NCBI GenBank assembly: GCA_036494465.1
Contig: DASXOJ010000018.1
Location: 49,663-113,662, forward strand
Source: CAJCJE01 sp036494465
GTDB taxonomy: Bacteria > Actinomycetota > Actinomycetes > Mycobacteriales > Pseudonocardiaceae
Length of the DNA: 64,000 nucleotides
Direction: 5' to 3'
This document shows positions 24,862-34,265 of this stretch, in pieces. The notes below the pieces were generated by a model that was given only the letters and a program-made list of their open reading frames with translations, was not told the origin of the DNA and did no database searches. Position 1 is the first letter of the stretch; each line of letters opens with the position of its first letter. Both the position numbers and the translations under genes were made by a program.

Positions 24862-27780
24862 TCAGCCGACCAGATAACAGTTCTTCGCGACGTTGGGCAG
24901 GGGATCACGCCCGCCGAACGCGGCCCGGGTGCACGGCGTGCCGCCGGTGAAGGGGGCGTACGTGAAGCTGCCGTCCGCGCCGAACGCCACCGTCTGCTCA
25001 CCCGGGAAGGAACACGTGCCGTTCTCGGCGGCGCACGTGTTGCCGAACCCGGCAGGCAGGCCGGTCCAGAGGTAGCAGGACTTCGCGGTGCCGTACAACG
25101 GATCCGAGCCGACCAGGTCGGCCGTGCAGGTGGTCGGGCCGCCGAACAAGCCCTGCGCGTAGGCGCCGTCCGCGCCGATCGCGACCGGCTGGGTGCCTGC
25201 CGCGTCGCAGGTCGACTTCTCCGCCGCGCACTGGGCCCAGTTGCCGGGCGGCGCTCCGTTGCTCACGTAGCAGTTCTTCACCTTGTCGACCAGCGGATCG
25301 GCGCCGAACGCGGCATCGGTGCAGGCCACGCCGCCGGACACCGGCATGAACCGGTAGGCGCCGTTCACGCCGAAAGCGACGTCCCCGGTGCCGTTCACCT
25401 GGCAGGTACCGCCCTCGGTCGCGCACTGGGTGAATCCGGAGGGACCGCCCAGCGGCGCCAGGTAGCACGACTTGACCAGGTTCGGGGCTGGATCGCCGCC
25501 GAAGGTGCCGTTGGCGCAGCTGGTCGGCCCGGTGATCACCTGGTAGGAGTAGGCGCCAGCGCCGTAGGCCAGTACCTGGGTGCCGTTGGGTGTGCAGATG
25601 TCGCCTTCCGCACCGCAACGGGTGTAACCGGGCGGCAACTGGTTGGGCAGCACCGAGGTGGAGAACGCCTGCGGCGCATGCACTCCGCTGCCTGCCACCG
25701 TGTAACTGCCCGGTGCGACGCCGGTCAGGTAGACGTAGTTGCCGTCGCTCGAGCCGCCGGTGATCCCGGTGGTGGCCTGGAAGGTGCCGTTGCTCCAGAC
25801 GGTCGCGCCGTTCACCGTCACCGACACGTTCTTCGCACCGTGGGTGGGCACACCGATCTCACCGGTGGTGCCTGCCGGACTGGTCAGCTTCTCGGTGAAG
25901 GTGCCGTCGGTGGCCGAGTAGTCCCACACCCCGTTCACCTTGCCCTGCGGCAGGGTGATGTCGCCTTCCACGTGGGTCAGGTCGCCCGCGTGCGGGATGA
26001 AGGTGTACTGGCCGCTGGGCGCGTCCGCCATCAGGCCGAGCACGTAGAAGGTGAGTGCCGAGGTTGGGCCGGTCGCCCAGCCGTGCGCGAAGCTCGCGTA
26101 GGAGCCTGCATAGTAGGACCCACCGTCGTAGCGGTAGGACTCCCAGAACGTGCTCTGCGGTCCGTTCTGATTGGACAGTTGATAGCCCCATTCGCGCCGG
26201 ATCAGTTGCAGCGCCGTGACATCGTCGTCGGCGACGAAGTGCGCCTGCACTTCCATCGAACCGGGGAAGGTGCCGACCAGGCCGGCGACCTCCGGGCTGA
26301 CCGCGCCGACCTGGCTCCAGCGGCTGGTCAACGCCTGCGAGATCTGCTGGTTCTGCGCGGCGGCGGTGGTCAGGCCGAACCACACCGCGAGCGCGTTGCC
26401 GTCCTGCGGGTAGACGCCGCCGTTGGTGCTGTCCAGGTACAGGCCGACGGCCGGGTTCCACAGCTTCGCGTTGACCGCGTCGCGCAGCGCGATCGCCTTC
26501 TGCTGCCAGCTGGACACGTCGGCGCTGTCACCATTGGCACCGGCCAACCGCGCGCCGGTGACCAGCGCTTCGTACATCAGCGCGTTGACTTCGATGTTCT
26601 CCGCACCGTGCGCGGTGCCCGCCCAGTCACCGGTCTCGCCGGACGCCTCGGCCAGCAGGCCGGTGTTGTTGTCCATTCTGGACAGGATGAAGGACATGGC
26701 GTTCTGGTACTTCGGCCAGATCGAGCGCAGCCAGGCGATGTTGTCCGAGTAGTCGTAGTAGTCGGACGTGCCGATCATCGCCCACAGGTGGTAGGTGTCC
26801 GAGCCGGGCACGCTCGACGCGGGCGTCGGCGGGCCCTCGTAGGGGAGTTCGCCGTTGGCGGCCTGGTGCTGCCACAGCGCGGCGAGCCCGTTGCCACCCG
26901 AGGTCACGTCGTCGGTGCTGGCGTACTCGGTGGGCAGCGCGATGCCCAGGTCGCCCGCCCAGACTGTGCGGTCCCGCTTGGCGCCGTCGGTGAGGACGCT
27001 GGTCGGCGGGCCGCCGGTGACGCCGGTCGTCGGGCCGATGTCGGCGTTGTTCTCCCAGCCGCTGCCCACGTTGATGGCGCGGCCCTGCGTCGGGCCGATG
27101 GTGTCCAACTGGACGGTGTACGCGCCCGCGTACCAGATCTTGTTCAGGGTTTCGTCGTTGGACGAGAAGTAGTTGGCGTAGTCGGCCGGATCGGCGACGC
27201 CAGGCGCGGCGGTGTAGTTCAGCGAGACACCGTTGAGGCCGACCGAGCCGCCGGTTTCCAGGTACAGCGTGAGGTAGCGGAACCCGCCGCGCTGCTTGTC
27301 GGTGGGCACGGTGTAACCGCCGGGGCCGCCGACGGTCGCGGTCAGGTGGCCGTCAGTTCCGTTGGGGTTGCTCTTGTCGCTGTCCTGGCCGATGGACGCC
27401 GTGGTCTCGCTGAACCCGAGGTCGAGCTGCTGGCCGGGCGAGGCGCCTGCGAAGCTCAACGTGGTGATGCCGCCGACTTCCTTGCCGAAGTCGAGCACCA
27501 GTTGCGCGCCAATGCCGGCGAGCTGGGTCGTCCCTCCGGAAAGGACACTGGTCGGCGAGGTGACGCCGCCGGAGGAGCTCTGCACGGCGACCGGAGTCAG
27601 GGTGCGCGCGGTCGGGGACAGGTTGTCCTGGTTGGCGACGGCGGGACCGACCGTCGTGGTCGCGGGCCGGTCGGCGGACGCGGCGGGTGACGCGCCGGTG
27701 GTCAAGATGGTCGTGACGAGCAGTCCGGCCGAACAGGCGAGTAACGCCGCTCTGCGCGGGCGGGTCGTGGACGCGGGCAT
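24862..27780 (-). CDS. Secreted alpha-L-rhamnosidase-like glycosidase with four Cys-rich repeats
   Basis: A 972-residue protein with a Sec signal (about residues 1-36, cleavage near PAASA). An N-terminal beta-sandwich leads into an (alpha/alpha)6 six-hairpin domain like GH78: TDGAKRDRTVWAGDLGIALP, LAEASGETGDWAG and QSTFWESYRYDGGSYY carry the acidic residues expected in the site. The last 240 residues are four tandem units of about 58 residues, each with four Cys (CxxE..xxC, then C, then KxCY). They may bind carbohydrate. ATG 27780 has GGGGGAGG just upstream. The substrate is inferred only from fold. Confidence 0.87.
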   Translation of the reverse strand: MPASTTRPRRAALLACSAGLLVTTILTTGASPAASADRPATTTVGPAVANQDNLSPTARTLTPVAVQSSSGGVTSPTSVLSGGTTQLAGIGAQLVLDFGKEVGGITTLSFAGASPGQQLDLGFSETTASIGQDSDKSNPNGTDGHLTATVGGPGGYTVPTDKQRGGFRYLTLYLETGGSVGLNGVSLNYTAAPGVADPADYANYFSSNDETLNKIWYAGAYTVQLDTIGPTQGRAINVGSGWENNADIGPTTGVTGGPPTSVLTDGAKRDRTVWAGDLGIALPTEYASTDDVTSGGNGLAALWQHQAANGELPYEGPPTPASSVPGSDTYHLWAMIGTSDYYDYSDNIAWLRSIWPKYQNAMSFILSRMDNNTGLLAEASGETGDWAGTAHGAENIEVNALMYEALVTGARLAGANGDSADVSSWQQKAIALRDAVNAKLWNPAVGLYLDSTNGGVYPQDGNALAVWFGLTTAAAQNQQISQALTSRWSQVGAVSPEVAGLVGTFPGSMEVQAHFVADDDVTALQLIRREWGYQLSNQNGPQSTFWESYRYDGGSYYAGSYASFAHGWATGPTSALTFYVLGLMADAPSGQYTFIPHAGDLTHVEGDITLPQGKVNGVWDYSATDGTFTEKLTSPAGTTGEIGVPTHGAKNVSVTVNGATVWSNGTFQATTGITGGSSDGNYVYLTGVAPGSYTVAGSGVHAPQAFSTSVLPNQLPPGYTRCGAEGDICTPNGTQVLAYGAGAYSYQVITGPTSCANGTFGGDPAPNLVKSCYLAPLGGPSGFTQCATEGGTCQVNGTGDVAFGVNGAYRFMPVSGGVACTDAAFGADPLVDKVKNCYVSNGAPPGNWAQCAAEKSTCDAAGTQPVAIGADGAYAQGLFGGPTTCTADLVGSDPLYGTAKSCYLWTGLPAGFGNTCAAENGTCSFPGEQTVAFGADGSFTYAPFTGGTPCTRAAFGGRDPLPNVAKNCYLVG

Positions 27781-27823
27781 GATCCTCCCCCGATAAGAAT
27801 GACGCGGCAGTGAAATCGACATA

Positions 27824-27835
27824 TGAAACGTTTTA
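27824..27835. promoter_or_regulatory. LacI-type operator upstream of the rhamnosidase
   Basis: The palindromic core AAACGTTT (27826-27833), with partly symmetric flanks, sits 45 bases upstream of the rhamnosidase ATG. This is the core of many LacI/GalR-family operators that control secreted glycosidases. No LacI gene is in the window. Confidence 0.45.
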
Positions 27836-27977
27836 AGCCAACGGAGTATCCGAAGGGTCTCCCCGGCGTGTCAAGCACTCGGTTGTGCTGGTGTCAAAGC
27901 AGGTTCTAAACATCCAGGTTGGTGGGACGGAATTCGTCCGGGATTGTTTTTCCGCACCGCTGCGGCATGATGTGCGC

Positions 27978-28583
27978 ATGGCGTTGGTGACCCGAGGATT
28001 CACCGGTCGGCGACGGTCCGGGCCGCCCGGTCGGCTGCCGCCCGGACAACACGACGTCGGCCGCGACTTCCCGGTGCTCACGGCGGGCCCGGTGCCGCAC
28101 ACCAAACTGGACCGCTGGGACTTCCGGGTCGACGGCCATGTCGACGAGGTGCGCGGCTGGAACTGGCGGGAGTTCCAGGCACTGCCGCACGAGCAGATCA
28201 CCGTTGACATCCACTGCGTGACCAGCTGGTCCAAGTTCGACACGCACTGGACCGGGGTGCGGGTCGACCGCCTGCTGGAGCACGTGCAGACCGCGGCCGA
28301 GTACCTGGTCGCGTTCAGCGACGGCGGCTACACCACCAACCTGCCGCTGGCCGACGTGCTGGACGGCAAGGCGTGGATCGTGGACGGCTACGACGGTCGT
28401 CCGCTGTTGGCCGAACACGGCGGACCGGCGCGGCTGCTGGTGCCGCACCTGTACTTCTGGAAATCGGCCAAGTGGGTGCGCGGGCTGACGCTGACCCTGG
28501 CCGACCAGCCCGGGTTCTGGGAGAAGTTCGGTTACCACGAATACGGGGACCCATGGAAGGAACAGCGGTACGCGGGCGACTGA
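27978..28583 (+). CDS. Sulfite-oxidase-type molybdopterin protein
   Basis: A 201-residue oxidoreductase molybdopterin-binding domain protein. The family core is clear: VDIHCVTSWSKFDTHWTGVR, in which Cys is the molybdenum ligand, and the later FSDGGYTTNLPLADVLDG and PHLYFWKSAKWVRGL segments. It is a soluble protein without a Tat signal. It overlaps the flavin reductase gene by 31 bases and forms a three-gene operon with it and a zinc-ribbon gene, so the reductase is the likely electron partner. No ribosome site is visible; the ATG may be leaderless. The substrate is unknown. Confidence 0.88.
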   Translation: MALVTRGFTGRRRSGPPGRLPPGQHDVGRDFPVLTAGPVPHTKLDRWDFRVDGHVDEVRGWNWREFQALPHEQITVDIHCVTSWSKFDTHWTGVRVDRLLEHVQTAAEYLVAFSDGGYTTNLPLADVLDGKAWIVDGYDGRPLLAEHGGPARLLVPHLYFWKSAKWVRGLTLTLADQPGFWEKFGYHEYGDPWKEQRYAGD

Positions 28584-29299
28584 CCTGGCAGGTGGCCACG
28601 GTCGTGGCCGCCACCTGGGAAACCCCGCAGACCAAACGCATCCGCTTCGCCCTGCCCGACTGGCCTGGCCATTCCGCGGGCCAGCACGTCGACGTGCGGC
28701 TGACCGCCGAAGACGGCTACACCGCGCAGCGCAGCTACTCCATCGCGTCCCCGCCGGAAGTGCCCGAGGTCGAGCTCGTCGTGGAGCGGCTGGCCGACGG
28801 CGAGGTCTCGCCCTTCCTGACCGGCGAGCTGCGCGCCGATGACCTGATCGAGCTGCGCGGTCCGATCGGCGGCTGGTTCGTCTGGCCCGAGCACACCGAC
28901 GCGCCGGTCCAGTTGATCGCGGGTGGCTCTGGCGTGGTCCCGTTCCTGGCCATGCTCGCCCACCAGCGCCTGACCGCCGCGTCGACACCGGTTCGCCTGC
29001 TCTACTCGGTCCGCTCCGATACCGAGATCATCGGTCGCCCCGAACTCGCGCCCCGCCCCGACCTCGATGTCACCTACACGTTCACCCGCGCGGCCCCGGA
29101 CGGCTGGACCGGACCGACCGGGCGGATCGGCGAGGCGCTGCTCGCCGCGCACGCGGTGCCGGTCGCGCACCGGCCACACGTGCTGGTGTGCGGGCCGACC
29201 GCGTTCGTGGAAGCGGTCTCGCGCGGCCTGCTCGACCTCGGCCACGACCCGGCCCGGATCAAGACCGAACGCTACGGCGGGATGGGAGAAACCCCATGA
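28553..29299 (+). CDS. Ferredoxin-NADP+ reductase-like flavin oxidoreductase
   Basis: A 248-residue FAD/NAD(P)-binding reductase. The FAD-binding RSYSIASPPE motif is near residues 59-68, the NAD-binding glycine stretch IAGGSGVVPFLAML near 121-134, and the C-terminal VLVCGPTAFVEAV near 207-219. There is no iron-sulfur domain, so it probably reduces the preceding molybdoprotein directly or through a carrier. It overlaps the gene before by 31 bases and the gene after as ATGA. Confidence 0.9.
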   Translation: MEGTAVRGRLTWQVATVVAATWETPQTKRIRFALPDWPGHSAGQHVDVRLTAEDGYTAQRSYSIASPPEVPEVELVVERLADGEVSPFLTGELRADDLIELRGPIGGWFVWPEHTDAPVQLIAGGSGVVPFLAMLAHQRLTAASTPVRLLYSVRSDTEIIGRPELAPRPDLDVTYTFTRAAPDGWTGPTGRIGEALLAAHAVPVAHRPHVLVCGPTAFVEAVSRGLLDLGHDPARIKTERYGGMGETP

Positions 29300-29562
29300 C
29301 AGCAGCACTGGATGGCAACGCGCTGGCCGGACCGCTGGCCGAGCTGTTCGCCATCGACCTGGCCACCGCGATGCTCACCTGTGCGCACTGCGGCGGCTCC
29401 GGTCCGCTCGCCGCGCACCCGCTCTACCCGACCGGCCCGGCCATGGTGCTGCGGTGTCGTGATTGCGCCGAGGTGGTGCTGCGCTACGCGAACGACGCGG
29501 GCGGCATCCGGCTGGACATGTCCGGTACGCGCCTGCTGACCGTCACGCAGCGCGCTCGGTGA
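29296..29562 (+). CDS. DUF6510-type zinc-ribbon protein
   Basis: An 88-residue protein with two Cys pairs, CAHC (about 29-32) and CRDC (about 54-57), forming a likely zinc ribbon. It begins with an ATGA overlap on the reductase gene. The same three-gene order (molybdoprotein, FNR-like, small zinc ribbon) is familiar from other actinomycetes. The small protein's role is unknown; cofactor insertion or complex assembly is a guess. Confidence 0.8.
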   Translation: MTAALDGNALAGPLAELFAIDLATAMLTCAHCGGSGPLAAHPLYPTGPAMVLRCRDCAEVVLRYANDAGGIRLDMSGTRLLTVTQRAR

Positions 29563-29658
29563 TCGTCACGCACCGTGTGCTGAAGGACACGGGAAGCTGA
29601 CTTCGGTAGCGTTCACCGCGTCCGTATCCGTTCGCGGACTCGCGGTGAAGGGGGCTAC

Positions 29659-32600
29659 ATGTCGGGGAGACCGGCGCCGGTCACCGTCCTTGCCGACCTG
29701 CTCGGTGGTTCGACCGGGTCGGCGCTGCTGATCACCGGTGCGCAGGGCACCGGTCGCACCTGGCTGGCCGACACCATCGCGGCGGTGCCGCCGGAGCCGT
29801 TGAGCCGCACCTTGTCGGTGCGCGCCGCGTCCGGTTTCCCGATGTGGCTGCCGCGCGAACTGAACCGCCTTGTCAATGAACTCGGCGGCACCAGGGCCGA
29901 GTCGCGCCAGCGCGGCGTGCTGGTCATCGACGACATCCACCTGCTCGACGCGGACGGCGCCGCCGCGCTGACCGAACTGCTCGGCGTCGCGCCGAACCTG
30001 CGCCCGCAACTCGCGCTGACCGCGGCGGCAGGCTGGGCGGAGCGACTGCCCGGCGAACTGGTCACCGCGCTGGCCGACGTGCCCCGGCACGAAACCACCG
30101 CCTTCACCGAGGACGAACTGCGCGACCTCGCCGCCGACCTGCTCGGCGTCCCGCTGGCCGAACCCACCGTCGATGCGGTGCTCGCCGCCACCGGCGGCAA
30201 CCCGGCCGCGTTACACGGCGTGCTCACCGACGCGTTGCGCCGCGGCGGCGTGCTGGTCCTGGATGGCACCGCCCGCCTGGCGCCCGGTTTCCGGCTCGCG
30301 CTGCCGGACTGGCACCAGCTGATCGGCCGGATCGGCGAGCTACCCGGCACGGCACCCACCGCCGCCGAACGGATCGCGGTCACCGGCACCGACGCGGACT
30401 GCGATCCGGCTGATCGGCGCACGCTGCGCGTAGCGGGGGCGCTCGGCATCCCGGTGCTCGCCGACGCGCTCGCCCGGCGCTGCCCGCCGTGGCGCCGCGC
30501 CGAACTCCAGGCCGATCCGGCCATGCCCGCCGGCCGCCCGTTCTCGCCGGTGGAACGCGACGATCCGGACGCGCGCGCCGCCGCCCTGCTCCCGTTCGCC
30601 ACCGCGCTGCCACCCGCCGACCTGGTCGAACCCGCCGTCCGGCACTGGGTGCGTACCGGTCAGTGGGCGAAGATCCGCGCGCTGCCGCGCGAGTCGATCA
30701 CCGAGACCGTCGTGCTGGACCGGTTGCGCGCCGACCTGCTCACCGGCGGCGTCACCACCGCACTGTCCGATGTGGAGCTCCTGCCCGGCGCTGACCTGGC
30801 CAGCCTCGCCTCGGAACTGCTGCTGTTCGCCGGTCTGCCCGACCAGGCTGCCGTCGAACTGCCCGAGGACCAGCTCGCCGAACTCGCCGACGCGCCCCGC
30901 CTCGCCGCGAACAACGCCGCGCACGACGCCTGGGCCACCGGCCACTGGGACGAACTGCTCGCGCTCGCGGTCGCCGAGCGGCTCACCGGCGCGGCCACCC
31001 ACCAGCTCGCCAGCGCCGAGGAATCCGCCGCGTTCGCCGCCGAGGTCTGGCTCAACCGGGGCAGGCCCGAATTCGCCCGGCAATGGCTGACCAGCGCGAC
31101 CCCGATCGGCGAACCCGTGCTCCGGCCGCTGTCCGAATGGGCCGCCGCCGGACTCGATCTGCTTTACGACCGCTGCGACGCCGCGATCGAGCGGCTCAGC
31201 GCGGCGCTGGACTGGATGACCGAGCACCGCTACCCGCGCCACCGCGAACTGCTGGTCGCCCGGCTCGCCACCGCGCTCGCCCTGGCCGGTCGGGCCGACG
31301 ACGCGGTCAAGATGTGCGCCGACCTGACCGATTCGCAACTCCGGTTCGTCACCGAGCTCGCCGTCGCCGAACACGGCGGGCCGGTGCCCGAACCGATCGC
31401 CGCCGAGCAGGCGAATCCGGTGCAGCTGGCCAGGATCGAGCTCGCGCGGGGCAGACGCGACCAGGACCCTGCGCTGATCACCTCGGCGGGACAACGCTTC
31501 GCCGAACTCGGCGCGACCGTCTGGCAGCTGCGCGCCGAGGGCGCCGCCCGCGCGATCAGCGAATCCCAGCCGTGGGGCGCGCCGACCGCCTTCGCCGACG
31601 ACCTGATCATGGACCTGGTCGCGGACGGGCTGAGCAACGCGGGCATCGCGACCGTGGTGCAGCGCAACGAGATGTACGTGAAGCGGCAGGTGAGCAGGCT
31701 GCTGCGGGCGACCGGCAGCCAGAACCGCGCCCAGCTCACCGCCCGCGCCCGCCAACCCGTCGGCCCGATCGCAGAACCCATCCCGCCCGATCCCGCCGTC
31801 GCCATCGCCGAATCCGGACAACCGGTCGCCGCCCTGCTCGGCGCGCCAGGCTCCGGCCGGTCCACCGTGCTGCATCGCGCCCAGAAGCTGTTGGCGGACA
31901 AGGGCAATACCGCGATCCTGGTGCGCGGCGGTCGCGCCGGTGATCTCGCCGTCGCGTTGCGCGTCGGCCTCGGCCTGCCCAGGGCGGGCACCGGCGGCCT
32001 GCCGGAACTGCTCACCGCGTGCCGCGCCGCCCCGGTCACCCTGCTGGTCGACGACGCCGACCTGCTCGACGAACCCGGTCGCGCGCTGATCCGGTTGCTG
32101 GCGCGGGAAGCCCGGCTGATCCTGGTCGGCACCGGCACGGGCGCCGACCTCGACACCGCGCTCGCCGACCGCGCCGGACCGTGCGTCACGCCGATCCCGT
32201 TGACCGACGAGGACATCGCGACCATCGCCCCCGGCCGCACCCCCGCCGCGCAGGAGACCCTGCAACGCCGCACCGCGGGAAACCCGGGCGCGCTGACCGC
32301 GCTGCTGTCCATCCCCTTCGACGGCGGCCTGCTCACCACGCGCACCGTCGCCGCATCGCGGGTGCACGCCGAACTCGACGACAACCGGGCCGCGTGCGTA
32401 CTGGCCGCGTTGCCCGGTGATCGCCTCGACGCGATCGAGGCCGCGCTGGCCCGCGTCGAACTCGACGTGTCCGGCGCCTACCTGCGTGCGACCGCGAACC
32501 ACCTGCTGCGCACCGGATTCGCCACCGAAACCGAGGACGGCGGGCTGCGCTTCCCGATCCCGGTGCTGCGCGAATCGCTCGCCGCGCGGGTACCGGTCGC

Positions 32601-34251
32601 CGCGCGCACCGGGCTGCACCGCGCGCTCGCCGAAGACGCCATCGCCGCCCGTCGCGCCGGTCACCCCGTCGACCGGCGCGCGCTGGCACAGCACCTGGTC
32701 GGCGCGGGTGCCGACTTCGGCCACGACGAACTCGTCGCCGCCGCCGAACACGTGCTGGACGGCGATCCCGCGCTCGCCCACGAGTGGAGCAGCGCCCTGC
32801 TCGCGGCCAGTTCGGTCGACCCGCACACGCACGTCGCCGCGGCCACCGTCGCCGCGCGGGCCTGCTATGCGCTGGCCCGCTACCACCAGGCCATCGACCT
32901 CGCCCGCGCCGCGCTGGCCGCGTTGCCCGAGGACAACCAGCGGGACACCCTGGTGGTGCGGACCGTGCTGGTCAACTCGCTGATCCGCACCGGGCAGCAC
33001 GGCGCCGCGCTGGACGTGACCGCCGATCCGGAAGCGGCGGGCGCGGTCACCAGCGGTCTGCAACAGGCCAGGATCGCGCTGCTCGGCGAACGCTTCGACG
33101 ATGCGCTGGCCGCCCTCGCTGGCGTGCGCCCGGTCGCCCCCAACCACCAAGCCGCCCAGCTCGCCGGAGTCCGCGTGCTGGCCGCGATCGGCGCGGACGG
33201 CGTCGCCTGGCGGGAAGCCGAACGCGGCGCCGACGTCGCCACCCCACTCCCGGACAACCGGCTCGAACAAGCACGCCACGCGCTCGCCTGGGGCGATCTG
33301 TTCACCGCCGAACGCGGCATCGTCGCGGGCGCGCATCCATCGCCCGCCGCGCGCCGGGCCCCGCCACCCTCGCTGAGCCGGCTCTCCGCCGCCGTGCTCG
33401 CGTTGCGCGTCGGCGACTGGTCGAGCGTGCGCGCGATCGCCGACGAACACGCGGCAGCCGACCAGGAAATCACCCACGTCGACGGCATCATCGCCGCGCT
33501 CGCCGCGGAAACCTGGCTGCGCCAGGACCAGGCCGCGCGGGCCGAACAGCTGCTCGACGGCGTGCACTCCGAGCAGTTGTTCGGCCACGTCATCGGCTGG
33601 GCGGCGGCAGGCGTCGACCTGGCGCAAGGCCGACCGGGACCGGCGGCCGCGAACCTCGCCGAACTCGACCAGCGCTGCCGCAGACTCGGCTACCTCACCG
33701 GCCGCGAACTGGTGCTCAGCCGCAAGGTCGACGCCGAACTCGCGGCAGGTGACCGGCAGGCCGCCGAACGCACCGCCGACGAACTCGGCGAGCTGGTCGC
33801 GCGGATCAACACCCGCCAGGCGCGGCTGTACTGGCTGGTCGCGCGGCTCGCCATCCGGCCGGCCGACCGCATCGCGGAGGCCGCCGCGCAACTCGCCGAC
33901 GAACTCGGCGACCGGTTCTTTGCCGCCCGTGCCCAACTGTCCACTGCGGACACATTGCGCACCGCGTACGGGACCTTCCGCGAACTCGGCGCCCTCCACT
34001 GGCAGAAACTCGCGGCGGATCTGTTGCGGGACAACGGCATCACCGTGCGCCCGCCGACCGTGCTCGCCGACGCCGACCGCAAACTCATCGAGATGATCGC
34101 GGCAGGCGCGACGAACGGCGACGTCGCGGCCGCGCTCGGCGTGACCGAGAAAGCGGTGGAAGGCAGGCTCACCCGGCTCTACCGGCGCACCGGCCTGCGC
34201 AGCCGCGCCGACCTGGTCCGCGAATACGCGGGCCGCAGAGACGCAGGCTGA
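29659..34251 (+). CDS. Giant double LAL (LuxR-type, two ATPase and two HTH) regulator
   Basis: A 1530-residue protein with an apparent tandem architecture. First half: Walker A GAQGTGRTWLAD (about 25-36), VLVIDDIHLLDADG as Walker B, a helical repeat region, then a LuxR-type HTH at about 648-697 (LVADGLSNAGIATVVQRNEM). Second half: Walker A GAPGSGRSTVLHR (about 730-742), TLLVDDADLLDEPGRALI as Walker B, TPR-like helices, and a second LuxR HTH at about 1472-1530. Usual LALs have one of each and about 900 residues. It starts with ATG after GAAGGGGGC. A cluster-situated or global activator is likely. Confidence 0.9.
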   Translation: MSGRPAPVTVLADLLGGSTGSALLITGAQGTGRTWLADTIAAVPPEPLSRTLSVRAASGFPMWLPRELNRLVNELGGTRAESRQRGVLVIDDIHLLDADGAAALTELLGVAPNLRPQLALTAAAGWAERLPGELVTALADVPRHETTAFTEDELRDLAADLLGVPLAEPTVDAVLAATGGNPAALHGVLTDALRRGGVLVLDGTARLAPGFRLALPDWHQLIGRIGELPGTAPTAAERIAVTGTDADCDPADRRTLRVAGALGIPVLADALARRCPPWRRAELQADPAMPAGRPFSPVERDDPDARAAALLPFATALPPADLVEPAVRHWVRTGQWAKIRALPRESITETVVLDRLRADLLTGGVTTALSDVELLPGADLASLASELLLFAGLPDQAAVELPEDQLAELADAPRLAANNAAHDAWATGHWDELLALAVAERLTGAATHQLASAEESAAFAAEVWLNRGRPEFARQWLTSATPIGEPVLRPLSEWAAAGLDLLYDRCDAAIERLSAALDWMTEHRYPRHRELLVARLATALALAGRADDAVKMCADLTDSQLRFVTELAVAEHGGPVPEPIAAEQANPVQLARIELARGRRDQDPALITSAGQRFAELGATVWQLRAEGAARAISESQPWGAPTAFADDLIMDLVADGLSNAGIATVVQRNEMYVKRQVSRLLRATGSQNRAQLTARARQPVGPIAEPIPPDPAVAIAESGQPVAALLGAPGSGRSTVLHRAQKLLADKGNTAILVRGGRAGDLAVALRVGLGLPRAGTGGLPELLTACRAAPVTLLVDDADLLDEPGRALIRLLAREARLILVGTGTGADLDTALADRAGPCVTPIPLTDEDIATIAPGRTPAAQETLQRRTAGNPGALTALLSIPFDGGLLTTRTVAASRVHAELDDNRAACVLAALPGDRLDAIEAALARVELDVSGAYLRATANHLLRTGFATETEDGGLRFPIPVLRESLAARVPVAARTGLHRALAEDAIAARRAGHPVDRRALAQHLVGAGADFGHDELVAAAEHVLDGDPALAHEWSSALLAASSVDPHTHVAAATVAARACYALARYHQAIDLARAALAALPEDNQRDTLVVRTVLVNSLIRTGQHGAALDVTADPEAAGAVTSGLQQARIALLGERFDDALAALAGVRPVAPNHQAAQLAGVRVLAAIGADGVAWREAERGADVATPLPDNRLEQARHALAWGDLFTAERGIVAGAHPSPAARRAPPPSLSRLSAAVLALRVGDWSSVRAIADEHAAADQEITHVDGIIAALAAETWLRQDQAARAEQLLDGVHSEQLFGHVIGWAAAGVDLAQGRPGPAAANLAELDQRCRRLGYLTGRELVLSRKVDAELAAGDRQAAERTADELGELVARINTRQARLYWLVARLAIRPADRIAEAAAQLADELGDRFFAARAQLSTADTLRTAYGTFRELGALHWQKLAADLLRDNGITVRPPTVLADADRKLIEMIAAGATNGDVAAALGVTEKAVEGRLTRLYRRTGLRSRADLVREYAGRRDAG

Positions 34252-34265
34252 GCAGGGCCGAAACC

